The notes beneath the pieces are model-generated. The model was not told the origin of the DNA, searched no databases, and saw nothing but the letters and a program-made list of their open reading frames with translations. Below are positions 13,401 through 24,100 of a stretch of DNA of 64,000 nt, one piece after another. A program made the position numbers and the translations under genes. Source of the DNA: Hydractinia symbiolongicarpus (Eukaryota; Cnidaria; Hydrozoa; Anthoathecata; Hydractiniidae); assembly GCF_029227915.1 (NCBI RefSeq), contig NC_079882.1, forward strand, positions 19,845,001 to 19,909,000, given 5' to 3'. The first letter of the stretch is position 1. Each line of letters opens with the position of its first letter.

Positions 13401-15971
13401 GAATGTAATCTACCGCGGACGCGAAACTGGCATGAATAGTTACACAGAACAATAACATTGCGAGAGCTTTTGTTTTTTTAAGAAAATAATTGCCTCGCTG
13501 ATAAACAATGACCCCACGCGATCGATTGTTTAATCACAATAGGTTGCAAGATCAATTTTAGCAATCTATTTTGCGCTTTGAAATTTTTAATTGTAGTAAT
13601 TAAGCATTTTTTAGATCGCATTTTAAAAGTTTATAAATGAAAAGTGACGATAGAAATGTTTTTTTAGATCGCATTTTAAAAGTTAAAAAAAGGAATAGCG
13701 GCGATAGAATGCTTTTTAGATCGCATTTTAAAAGTTTAAAAACGAAAAGCGACGATATAAATGTTTTTTTAGATCGCTTTTTAGAAGTTTAAAAACGAAT
13801 AACGGCAATAGAAATGTTTTTTTAGATCGCATTTTAAAAGTTTATAAATGAAAAGCGGCGATAGAAATGTTTTTTTAGATCGCATTTTAAAAGTTTAAAA
13901 ATGAATAGCGGCGATAGAAATGTTTTTTAGATCGCATTTTAAAAGTTTAAAATCAAAAAGCAGCAATATAACATTTAAAATGTTTATAAAAGAAAAGCGG
14001 CATTTAATAGTTGTGAACAATGCTTCTCGTATGTTTCTTAAATTAAACGCGCTGGAATCTTTTTAAATAATTAAATCAACAATACATTCTCGCGCAATGT
14101 ATTATAAAACTTTGCGAAAGATTTTTATTATTTAATTACTTCACGCTAATACTTAAGGGAATAGCTTATCAATACATTTACACAATGCATCTCACTATTA
14201 CAAGAAATATAATTGCTCCGATATTTCTTTGCGAGCGCATTGTTTTTTAACACGCAAATATAAACTTAAGGGATTTAATTATAACAAAAGACAAACGAAT
14301 GCCGTCCTCCACACAAAGGTGTGACATTAGCGTGTACTCGGCAGATTACATTCAGACTGTACTGTATTAATCTCCATATGCCATTGAGAAGTAAAGGTGA
14401 GCAAAAAATGTTTAAAGTGAAAACATGAATTTTGTTTTTATCCTTAATTGCAAAAAATACTTTAGCACATTTTTTGAGCATAATGTTTATTATACTGATT
14501 CTGATTGGCTGTCAAAGATTTGTGACATCAAAAATTGCCAACGATCACTGAAAAAGTTCAAGCTGTTTCAAGTACTTTGGCAATCTCAGCGAACGGTTCA
14601 TGTTACCCAATTTTACATGAAAGGCTCCCTATGTCTTCTTTTGAGGCTGCAGGCAAAAGGGACAAATTTATGCAATGCCTCAGATATCGTGCTTGCAAAA
14701 TAATTTCGTTTTTAGTTTCTTCTCCCCAAATGGAAGTGCACTGACTGAAAATGGACCTGAAAAACGAAAAAATTGGCCATATTGAAGAAAATCCTCACTA
14801 TCTTTAAATTCGAAGGGGTAAAAGGTGATCACTGATACGTTTCTTGCTATTCAAAACTATGAAAAGAAGAGATAAAAAAAACGCTGTATCTGACTGAAGG
14901 AATCACAGTATAAACTTTTAATGAGAGAAAAGAAAACAGAAATTTTTTTTTAAATATTTAAAAATTTTTCGCAACTTTTTCACCACTTTTTTGAACTTGT
15001 CGCTTTGACATAATTGTCACTAAACATGTTCTGCTGATCACGTCTGAAAATATATTGTTATGATGATATAATTATCTCTCAAAATTTTAAACTCTTCAGT
15101 GGAGAGCAACAAAGAGAGCATATGCATATTTTTCCAGATGTCAGCATTCGAAAATTTTGCAACTTACCGGCTCACCAACTCACCAACTTACGATTATAAC
15201 ATTTACCAAACTCGTTATTTTGCTAATTCAAAACAAGAGACCATTTTTTTTAGGATATATAGCTATGCTTGTCGTAACACCCTCCTCCATTGTAGAGACA
15301 GTTGAAAAATTGAGAATCTAATTTTGTATAAACATGGTAAATTTACCCAAACTTATTTGACCCTACACATATTAGAAACTTGGTGGCTTTTACACATCAT
15401 ACCCCATGATCCTGTACAAAAAGTTTTTTTTAAATTACATGTCAATTAATAAATAATTGCATATCAAAAATATTAGAAAATTTCATGGTCGAATAGTTCT
15501 AAAGGCAGGGAAGTAATGGTTTTATTGAGAGGAAGTTTATCTCGATTAATGAGTAGGCTCTCCTTTAAGATTAACTTAAAATCATTACTAATCACTGCAT
15601 TTAAACACCACAAAATTATGAAACGATATAATCATTTTGTAATTTTACTTTGTATATACTTGTCTAAAAATGCTTAGTTTGTATTCAAGTACTAGCTGGC
15701 TAACTTGTGTTGTGAGTTTATAAATCAAAACAAAAAGTTGCAGCGTCGTTTAAAAAAATTACAATGAAGAACAATTTTTTAGTTCTCCATGTTTTTTGTT
15801 TGTTGTTGTTTTTTGTTGTTTTTTTTTTTGGGGGGGGGTAATTCTTTGAACATTCTTAATTTTGCAGGTTGTTAGAAACTCTCTACAAGACTGCACAAAC
15901 TTGAAAGTTAATCTTAAGAAAATCTCAAGCAAACAAACCTTTTGAGTATCAACCACAGCGGCAGCCGCCAT
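1408..15971 (-). CDS. TBC1D15: TBC1D15/TBC1D17-like Rab GTPase-activating protein, 14 coding exons
   Basis: Likely Rab GAP. Family members stimulate GTP hydrolysis by Rab7-type GTPases at late endosomes, lysosomes and mitochondria. Exons, in minus-strand order: 15971-15939, 12200-12102, 10189-10063, 8646-8424, 7983-7875, 7671-7495, 7408-7277, 6712-6609, 6365-6271, 5906-5790, 4895-4695, 3748-3651, 2640-2524, 1803-1408. All have GT-AG borders and matching phases, giving 675 aa, close to the vertebrate length. The start MAAAAVVDTQK resembles the vertebrate N-terminus. The N-terminal DUF3548-type region (about 1-190) has IFVDWQPL and ALHFHGGG blocks. The TBC domain starts near RIFRGGI (about 295). 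The arginine finger is in DKDTLRTDR (R372) and the glutamine finger in YVQGM (Q409), so activity is predicted. The tail is acidic and serine-rich, with a doubled RPSDDAV. Introns 1 and 2 (3.7 and 1.9 kb) hold transposons. Paralogue choice, TBC1D15 or TBC1D17, is not decidable; this may be the pre-duplication gene. Confidence 0.93.
1804..6270. other. Long introns of the 3' half of the TBC1D15-like gene
   Basis: Introns 1804-2523, 2641-3650, 3749-4694, 4896-5789 and 5907-6270 separate exons 9 to 14. They are AT-rich with short homopolymers. I see no second gene, RNA gene or clear transposon end in them. Short open frames here are extensions of exons or chance. Confidence 0.55.
9337..9640. mobile_element. 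Partial copy of a TTAA-flanked foldback MITE, intron 3 of the TBC1D15-like gene
   Basis: It starts after a TTAA (9333-9336) with a terminus like that at 10559. The following ~80 bases, running through the run ending AGAGCTTAAAAAGTTGG, match the left arms at 10559 and 56095. A later block (TTGATTAACATTATTTTTTTTG) also recurs in those copies. No right end was found, so the 3' boundary is approximate and the copy is truncated or eroded. Confidence 0.6.
10559..11153. mobile_element. Foldback MITE carrying a captured host exon fragment, intron 2 of the TBC1D15-like gene
   Basis: A 595-bp element flanked by TTAA on both sides (10555-10558 and 11154-11157). The termini are inverted (AGAGAACCCGAGG and CCTCGGGTTCCCT). 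The left arm runs to about 10930 and the inverted right arm begins near 10945, so the element could fold into a hairpin. Most of the right arm is missing. In its place, 11003-11122 is a near copy (about 4 differences in about 118 bases) of 8549-8667, which is exon 4 of the surrounding gene plus its 3' splice site. TTAA duplications suggest a Kolobok- or piggyBac-type mobiliser. Kolobok is favoured because a TTAA element with a THAP domain and a similar AGGGAAC-like end occurs at 40047. Confidence 0.85.
11003..11122 (-). pseudogene. Captured fragment of exon 4 of the TBC1D15-like gene
   Basis: About 118 bp, roughly 97% identical by eye to 8549-8667. It holds the first ~98 bp of exon 4, plus the AG and polypyrimidine tract of intron 3, in the same orientation as the gene. 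The exon 4 donor is absent. If used as an exon after exon 2 (which ends in phase 0), it would be read out of frame and meet TGA after six codons. Confidence 0.85.
12201..13389. other. Proximal part of intron 1 of the TBC1D15-like gene
   Basis: AT-rich intron between exon 2 and the mariner-like element. It contains a short (AT)n run near 12572-12586 and several TATATA stretches near 12945-12990. No gene or transposon end was recognised. Confidence 0.5.
13390..14364. mobile_element. Mariner-like MITE with internal minisatellite
   Basis: Terminal inverted repeats CAGTACAGTCTGAATG and its complement, extending about 25 bp, flanked by TA on both sides (13388-13389 and 14365-14366). The TA duplication and CAGT terminus fit the Tc1/mariner superfamily. 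No transposase remains in the 975 bp, so it is non-autonomous. The interior is dominated by a tandem array. It sits in intron 1 of the TBC1D15-like gene. Confidence 0.78.
13605..13985. repeat. Tandem repeat of about 55 bp, seven units
   Basis: Units share TTTTTTAGATCGCATTTTAA, followed by AAGTTTA, a GAAAAGCGGCGATAG-like block and AAATG. Seven degenerate copies lie head to tail inside the mariner-like MITE. Confidence 0.88.
14367..15938. other. Distal part of intron 1 of the TBC1D15-like gene
   Basis: AT-rich intron. Open frames of 60 to 103 codons occur, but none has recognisable content. A T-run followed directly by nine G residues lies at about 15820-15838. No transposon end was recognised. 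Confidence 0.5.
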
Positions 15972-16970
15972 CGTTAAAAGCGTCTTCAAAATAAAAATGA
16001 CATCATTATTTCTTAAACAAAAAAACAGACCCTGTAATTTTTTTTCATGCGCAGCAAATGCCCCTTTCACCTACTGTTCGTTTTGGAGTATGATGCAAAG
16101 GCCTTGGTGGAAATAAATTTCTGGAAAAACACATCCTCTTACCTGATGCGAGCCATGTTCGCAACTTATTATTTTTTTCCGAAAACCGCAAAATAATGTC
16201 TCTTCACCCATCCCCCCGAGATTATACATACGCTTTTTAGCCTTTTTACGTTAAAAATAATAATTAGTGCAAGTATATTTTTGCTCGCCGTAGTGCAGCA
16301 TAATTTACATTTATCGTATTAGATGAAATATAGTGTTGATCATGAAAATATTTAAAATAAGCAATATTTCCTTTTATTCAACTGTTTTACTGCTATGGAT
16401 AGATATGGATAGATTTTACTATACAAATGGTGTGACTGAGATTAATTCTTGTTTAAAGATCTGAATCCATTTTTTTGTTTTCAATTTTCAAAAACCGTGT
16501 CGCAGCTGACTGTGAAGTAGGGGGGAGGGGGTACGTGTAAAACGAGTCCTGATATTATCCAAAATATAAGCTGACAGTATTTCGTTTTGCCCGGAGTACA
16601 ATCAAAACACGAAAGATGCTGGCAAAAAAAGGAGGAAGCTTGGCAAGAACTGAGGCTTAAGTTTTTCTCCTTCTCCGAAGCTCCCGAAATTTTTCCCAAA
16701 AATGATAACCTGAGCATTTTCTGAACTGGAATCACATCTACATTATAATATAGTAATTTTTCTTTAAAATATAAGTTTTAATTTGAAGCTTAGTTCGTTT
16801 GTGGTGATCTCATTTATGGCATTTTAAGGTTATAGCAATATAGCTAGACTAGTCGTTAGCCTGTAGAAAATCCACGGTTTCGCCCGTTTTTTTTATACCG
16901 CATTGCGTGATAGATAAATAGACAGATGTGCATATTTTACATGGCTAGCCTCACAAATATCGAGGGATAT
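15972..16970. other. Upstream region of the TBC1D15-like gene
   Basis: Presumed promoter and 5' UTR side of the minus-strand gene. A 3' splice-site-like tract (TTTTTTTTACAG read on the minus strand) lies about 60 nt before the ATG, so the 5' end may be spliced or trans-spliced. No core promoter motif can be assigned. No gene was seen to 16970. Confidence 0.4.
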
Positions 16971-16974
16971 ACCC

Positions 16975-17252
16975 TGTCCATTTATTTCCAGGAGGGGCCA
17001 TGACTTACACATGGAGAGTCTCATTTTGAGCTACGCAGACTCAATTATGGCCCACGCTCTACCAGACAACTCCCGGCAACATCCAACAGCCCACACAGTG
17101 TGCCATCTCCCCAAATTTCCTCACATGGCTTGGGTTAACCCGGGGCTATGGTAACATTCACTCACCCATGTTGAATCGCCGTCAAGAGGAATAGAATCCC
17201 GGACTCCCGCACAGAGTACGAGAGCTATAACCACTAATCTACGGCGCCATCC
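16975..17252 (-). mobile_element. tRNA-derived SINE (family 1)
   Basis: Read on the minus strand, it opens with a tRNA-like head. The A box resembles TAGATTAGTGGTTATAGC. The B box resembles GGGATTCTATTCC and lies about 35 nt further on. A non-tRNA body with GGGTTAACCCAAGCC follows. The body recurs at 18380-18660. It is not an intact tRNA: the acceptor stem and clover-leaf do not close. Confidence 0.7.
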
Positions 17253-17277
17253 CACTATTGCGCAGCTAAGCTACCAT

Positions 17278-17945
17278 TTTGCATGACAGGCAGACAGACG
17301 TATACAGGCATTATAAAATAGACTAGTCAATAAGGCCCATGGAAAAATCCACTGAAGCAGTGTAAAAATGAAAAAGAAGCCTTATTTGAATTTTGATGAC
17401 GTCAGCAACCCATCAACAAAAAAAATAATTCAGAAGCTTGTTTTCACGTTGCCTCTATTGTGTAGAGCTTAAAGCGCGGATCAAGAAAATGTATATGATC
17501 ATGTGGTTTTGATGAGCGGTTAATGAGATATAAGGGTTTAAAAATTTTGCTGACGTCAGCAATGGCCTGTCAAAACCTTAAATTTTTTTTTGGAAATTTC
17601 TATATCTGTTGCCTTCATCGCATAGATCTTGAAACTCTGATCAAGAAATAGGATCATGTACTTTTGATAAACAGTTGCAGAGATATTAGGGTTTGAAGGT
17701 TTTTTGATGATGTCATCAACCCCGTTCATTCCGAAACGGATTCGGGGACCCAGGTTTGGAAAAATTACCCAAATTGGTCTCAAGTGGTCCCTAGTTACCC
17801 ACACGGTGAAAAATCATTGACGATTTTTGTCACGCCGTAACGTCAGTAAATTTAACATATTAGACATGCATTCTTTGGCAATATCAAAGGAAAATGAACA
17901 CATTCACTTTGCCTGTTACGGACAGACACAGTCTCCATATTATTT
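17278..17945. repeat. Interspersed repeat, related copy at 57062-57566
   Basis: It starts around an ACTAGTCAATAAGGCCC motif with a small GGAAAAATCC hairpin. It then carries GATGACGTCAGCAACC, GATCAAGAAAATGTATATGA and a conserved GACGTCAGCAATGGCC block, and ends near CAGACACAGTCTCCATATTA. The same order of blocks is found at 57062-57566. No long inverted termini or target duplication could be set, so the class is unknown (non-autonomous DNA element or Helitron-like). Confidence 0.7.
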
Positions 17946-18379
17946 TAAGAGATGACTTGCTGACCAATTTTCTGTAAATTTTTGTTTTGATTATTATATT
18001 TTATGGTTATATACAAAATGTGTGAAATAAAGCATTATGATTAGGGCCTTCCATTGGGAGTTGGGAGTCAAGAACCTGGGAAGTTTGGTTGTTTGAATAT
18101 TCCATAGCCAAAAAATAACGAGGGTACTACTCCCCAAAAGCGCTATGTATGTAAGGGCGTGCTAACCTGCAGAAACTTTTTTAAACATTTATTTCATGTC
18201 TTATTCACTCTCTTAATGTTGAACAGTGTTATTAGTGGGGAGAGTGCTGAAAAAAGCTGTTTTTTATATCATTTATTCGATAAATAGCTGTAAAAAATTC
18301 CAACAAATAATAAACTGTAAGTAAGACGACAAAATAGCACCCTCCTTCTTTTCAACAAAATTTAAATGAGAACAATAAG

Positions 18380-18660
18380 CTTGCGCTCGTTGCATTTCGA
18401 ATGCAATTTGGGCGGTTTAGGCGGGGCCCAGGGCTTTTCCAGTCGGTTACAGACGAAAACCTTAAAAAAAAAAACGCCCATGGCTGCCCTCATATATACC
18501 GCACTTTCGGCGAGTCAGCGCCCTCTAGGCCCACACAGTGCGCCATCTTCCCGATTTCCCCCACACGCTTGGGTTAACCCAGGGCTTTGGTAAAAATCAC
18601 TTCCCATATTGAATCGCTGCTAAAAGAAATCCGACCTTGTCTCCTGCACTATGGCCCTGA
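18380..18660 (-). mobile_element. Diverged second copy of SINE family 1
   Basis: The core from CCCACACAGTGCGCCATCTT through GGGTTAACCCAGGGCT matches the body of the copy at 16975-17252, in the same orientation. The tRNA-like head is eroded. Confidence 0.6.
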
Positions 18661-19904
18661 ATAGAAAAATATGAACACATGTTAATGGTGAGGGTTATGC
18701 ATATAATAAGCTTTATGTCTTCTGATTTAATATGTCAAAGCATTATTTTGCTTGTAAGCTCTTTTGGCTCTGGCATTTACATTGCAGGAAAGATTTTGAA
18801 GATACTAGACAAAGCAAGGTTATTTTCAGGCTATATATTCATACAAAGGTATTGTTTGGACTTTTAATATATAAAAAAATAAATTAGAGGGCATTAATCT
18901 TCACTGGATAATAGTTAAAAACCTCAACAATGTTTTTATAAAAAGAATTCAGCAAGCTTTTTTATCTTTTTTTCTGCGATCAGTGTCAGTGCGATCAAAG
19001 TCAGTGCTAAAAATTAGGCGAAATAATTTTATGTAGAAATTTGTCAATATATATATATATATGCTTTACCTACCCCGGGTGGGTATCTTGGATATCCTGG
19101 TTCTTAAGTCCCTGGAAATATTCTAAAAACTGTTTAAAAATTTAATAAAACATGACTGTCATCAGAATTTTAGTATAGAATAATTTGACAATAGTTTGAG
19201 TAAGTTGGCAAAGTGGTCAGATACTGTTCACAGGGCCATACTGACACTAAAAGAAGCATGAGTTAGTAAGTACTCACTCTTATAATTAATGACTTTTTAA
19301 AAGAATGAGTAAACTGTAGTACCCCCTCCCTTTTTACAAAAAGCGCTTATATTGTTGCAAGTATGGAAAAAGTGTTATAAACGACTACTTTATTCATAAA
19401 ACAAGAGTTTTAGTAAGATACTAGTTACGTGAATGATGTTTTAAGATACTAGTTGAAATGGCCCGTGAAAAAGGCTACTTGTTCAGGGAGGCAGTTATAG
19501 TAATACATTTTGATGTTGTTATCAATGACCTGTCAATACATATATATAAATTAAAAGCAGAGTTTCATTTCAGTGGTGCATCATGTTGGCAAGAATATTT
19601 TGAAGGCCGAGTGATATTTCATTTTATTCTTTCAAACCAAAATGAAACAAGAAGCCCTAGGGGCTCTAAGAATTTCCGCTCGCTACCAAAATATTTGATG
19701 ACAACCTGCTAATTTGTTGTGTTATCATGCCAAACATTCGAAGAGGTTTGGTGCATGAAGCACACAAGTGACATTATATCTTACAATAAACGCAAACAAA
19801 ACGAAACATGACATAATAAACTCACATTTTAAAAGAAATTGCTAACAAAAAATACAGCCCATCATTTATGGTTGAAAGTCTTGCGATTAAAACGTTTATG
19901 GTCT
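18661..19904. other. Intergenic, no gene recognised
   Basis: Sequence between the SINE and the 126-bp satellite, with a short (AT)n run near 19048-19062. Open frames under 90 codons have no recognisable content. Confidence 0.45.
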
Positions 19905-20430
19905 TAAACGGCATTTAGTTGACAAAAAATCAAAATTTTGATGTGACCATCATTTTCAGCATACTTTTTTTATTAACTGTGCCAAGTTTTGTCGAAAATA
20001 AAGTAGTTTTAATTTTTGGACCAATTTTGGCCTAAAATGCATTTACGATTGCAAAAAATCAAAATTTTGATCTCACCAATATGTTCAGCATACTTTATTT
20101 GTTTACTGTGCCAAATTTTTTTGAAAATAAAGTAGTTTTAATTTTTGGACCAATTTTGGCCTAAAATGACATTTAAGGTGGCAAAAAAACCAAAATTTTG
20201 ATGTCACCATCATGTTCAGCATACTTTTTTTGTTAACTGTGTCAAATTTTGTTGAAAATAAAGTAGTTTTAATTTTTGGACTAATTTTGGCCTAAAATGA
20301 CATTTAGGTGACAAAAATCAACATTATGATGTCACCATTATGTTCAGCATACTTTTTTTGTTAACTGTGCCAAATTTTGTCAAAAACAAATACCAATTTT
20401 GGCCTGAAACGTCATTTAGTTTAAATCTGT
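19905..20430. repeat. Satellite-like tandem repeat, about 126 bp, four units
   Basis: Four consecutive units share TTCAGCATACTTTTTTTGTT, GAAAATAAAGTAGTTTTAAT and CCAATTTTGGCCTAAAATG. Units begin near 19925, 20050, 20178 and 20308. The array ends about 700 bp before the TSG101 start codon. Confidence 0.88.
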
Positions 20431-21137
20431 GACGTTGCAATTGACCATTTGGGACAGGGTTAGTTAGTTAGTTAGTCAGTTATCTATCCTGCTCTCAGAG
20501 GAACGTGAAATCCCAGGGTCGATTTTTTCTCAAAAAATGCTCCAAAAAAAACACGACGGTTTTAAGGAATTTCCAAGCCTTCGGGCGCGGAAATTTAATA
20601 AACACTGATGAGTTTCATTTTCTCTGACGTCATAAACATTTACAAAGATTTGACTAAAGTAAAACTTTCGTTTTATCCCCAAAATGAAACTTCATGTAAT
20701 GGCTACCATTATGTATTAACATCAGTCTAATGAATTGTTTTTGTTTTGTCAAAAATAAAACAAATTAGACATGCTTTTTTGGCTAACTTCACAGGAGGAT
20801 GAACACATACACATTGCAGACACACAGTATCAGTATATAGATTTATATGCCTTGCATTCTTTTTTTTAGGCATTTAAATAATTTGAAGTTTAAATTGTCC
20901 ACTAAACCACTTACCAAAAAAGATGATATCTAGCAAATGTTAAAAAGGTTACCAAGAAAGAAGAAACTAACGGTTACCAAATTATTTGTGTCTCTTTAAA
21001 ATTTGAATATCTTGATTAATCGGAATCACTGACTAAGATTTCCTTTCTTTACACATGCTTCTTACATTATTTTTTTACCATTATTAATTGGCTCTAAAGA
21101 ACTCAATTGTTCTCACGTTTTAGGTGCATACAAAAAG
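20431..21137. other. Upstream region of TSG101
   Basis: It contains a short (TTAG)n run at about 20459-20478. A remnant at 20755-20840 resembles the 3' end of the repeat at 17278-17945 (the ATTAGACATGC ... GAACACAT ... ACAC order). A 3' splice-site-like TTTTAG lies about 16 nt before the ATG, so the 5' UTR is probably spliced or trans-spliced. Confidence 0.5.
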
Positions 21138-24100
21138 ATGAGTTGGGAAGGATTTATTAGTGACAAACTAAAAGCAAGACAGGTTTGTTTTTACGTTTTT
21201 TATAGTAAGGTCATCTATATTTAAAAATATAGATATCACCACATTTTTGGTTAACCTTGGATAAAATATCTTGTAAGTAAAAACTATTGATTTTCCCTTT
21301 CTTGTGGTCCATGGGTGAGGAAACTAGGCAAAGCAAAGAAAAAAACAAAAGTGCCAATCGAAGCTTAATACATATGTCACCCCTTCCTCTATTACACTAT
21401 TTGTAGAGACAGTTTCACCACATTTGAATTGTATGCTATCAAAATATGCTAAGTAAACTTCAGTATGAAAGTTTTGTATCAAAATATTTTATTTCTAATG
21501 ATTTTACAAAAAACATTGTGTCGCATTTAGTTGCATTGAATTTTGATAGGTAGCAGGTAGGAAATACCTGACTGATAGCCTTATGGTAGAGCGTTTGCTT
21601 CCAGTGCAAGAGGTCTTGGTTTCAAACCCCGGCCGAGTTATGTTAGAGACTATAAAAGTGTGAATCTATCCTTACTGCTTACTGCTCACCAAGAGAATAG
21701 GATTAATATCTAGTGATTGCTGTGCTTGCATGACTTTCGTAACTCAAATGGAAGCTTTAAATTTGCTACGACCCTCTTCAGGATAGCAGGAAGAGGCTGT
21801 CCTGGGTAAATAATTTCAATAATAATCCAAATTTTAACTATAATTCAAGATAACCCTCCAAATTGATGAGCAGCACTGCCAAGGCCTGATCAGAAGATAT
21901 ATATGCAAGACACATGTCCTCATACACATATTTATACACAAGTGATTTGCAGCTCCCATAAGACTTTTTTTAATAACATTCATTACAACTTGTGCAACAT
22001 AATTCTATCACTTATTTACCAGCCAGTTTATTTTTCATAATTATTCTGCAAGATAATCAGAGTTCTTAAAACATTTTTTCTTTTGCTTTTAAATTCCAAT
22101 CTGGTTTATATTTTCCCATTCTATGATTTAGTATATTACCTCAATTTGTTTCTAAACCAGTATGATAAGTGTCTTTTTTAAAGTATTATTGGTATGTATT
22201 TCACAATATAGTACCCATGTCATTGTCAATGAAAATAAACAAATGATACAAAATTATTATTTAATATATATTGGTCTACATAGTGATTTTCTGGGTAACT
22301 TTGTAATAAAAAAACAAATCTAATTACCAGCTATTTTGTATAAAATAATAGAATTAATTAACACTAGTTTGTTGTTGAGTATAAGCAGTAAATCACAGAC
22401 ATGTCATATCTTTCAACAATTTATTGATGTTTCATTTTTTTGGCATGTTCAACAGAGTTGTATGTTTTCAGTTACAACTTTTGACTTTATATAAAGTTGC
22501 TGAAGGTGTTAATAAAACTATTGTTTCCATCAATGTCTGTATAATTAATGTGATCTGGTTGGACATTTTTTTATTCACTTTGATCCTCTGATGATCTCCT
22601 TAACTAATAGATGACCAAAAATACTTTTGATTATTGGCCTTTTGTAGCTTTCGCAATGCATCTAGAATAAACTTGCTTGTTCAACACATAATAATATTTA
22701 AATTGTTTTATTGCAATGCATGAACAGTTAAGATAAGGCAATATTTTTTAAGGCAGTTACCATGTTTGGTTTGTTCATTTTTTATGTTGCCCTAGTAAAT
22801 CTCCTCTTATAATAGAAAGACAGTAAGAACCAGATGCTTTTTGTGCTAACAGGCCTGTGCAAATGTAAACACAAATAGTTTTAGAAAGGGTGAAATGCAG
22901 TTTATGTACAAACATATCGAAATTTACCCTTTTAATTGTAAATGACTTCTAAGATTTGTTAAGCTGTTTTCCAATTTTTAAAAGAAAAATCAGTGTGAAG
23001 CAATTTATTTTAGGTGTGTAAATTTTAAAAATAATTCATTTATTTCGTCTATTTTGTACCTGAATTTCACAAGTTAGTTGTTTGAGAACATAAAATCTTA
23101 TTAGAGTTTTTTTATCTTTACCAACTTTAACTTTGTTTTTATTCTCTGATTGTGTTCAACTTCCTCCATATTTTTTCCCAATTTTCTTTCTAGTATTTAC
23201 ATAAAACAGAAGCAAAAAAAGATTTGGCCACTGTTCTAAAGAATCATCCAGATCTTCATCCAGAGGAAGATATTTATGGTGAGTGTTTGTTATAGTAATG
23301 TGGATTTGTACATCCTTTAAAGCAGTATAAAAGGTTGTCCCTGTAAAGTTATTCTGTTTTTTCAAGAATCATTTGTACACCTTAAAGTTGGGAACAAATT
23401 AAAAATAAATTAGCGTGTTTCGACAACATTGCTAAAGTTAAAGTTAGGGCTAAAACCCTAACTGAAATTGTTAGTGCGATTTTATAGCTTTCAAGGAAAC
23501 TTTAAGCATAAAATTTCAGTTTACGTTTCTGGCATAGTGCTAAATGTATTTGTAAAAATAGTCATTATTTTAGGCAGTTATGCGAAATAAATTAGTGCCA
23601 TTTTTACTCAAGTCCACACTAAAATTTTTGCATGCATTTATTCTTGCTCTTTTTGATAGCCTTAAGGTAACTCGCATCACGCTCAAAAAACAACACTAGA
23701 TTTTTAAGAACTCTGGAGATCCTATATGCTCTGGAAATGGATTTGCATTTCACAAGCGCTAATTCTTGCAGTCATTGTCATTTAATAATATAGATATTAA
23801 CATGTCATGAATAAGAGAGTCTATTCTAGGCTACGTTTCAACAGCTACAGCTCTCAACCTTGTCAAAATGTAGGCTAGAATAAAGATCTGTTTGTTCAAC
23901 AGTGTATAAAAAGAGAAGAAAAAAGAAGTCAATCTTTATGCTTTGTAAAATTGATTATGTATTTGTACTTGGAAGTCATCAAAAGTAAACTTTAAAGTGT
24001 GAAAAATGCTTGCACATAAAATTATAGATTTCTTTAACCCAAAATTTATAATGTTTTTTTTATACACAGTGTCTCTTTTCTTAAATATTAGTAAAAGCTT

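Noticed and set aside
21570-21640. Functional tRNA gene
   Set aside because: Only A- and B-box-like motifs are present; stems do not pair and a SINE body follows.
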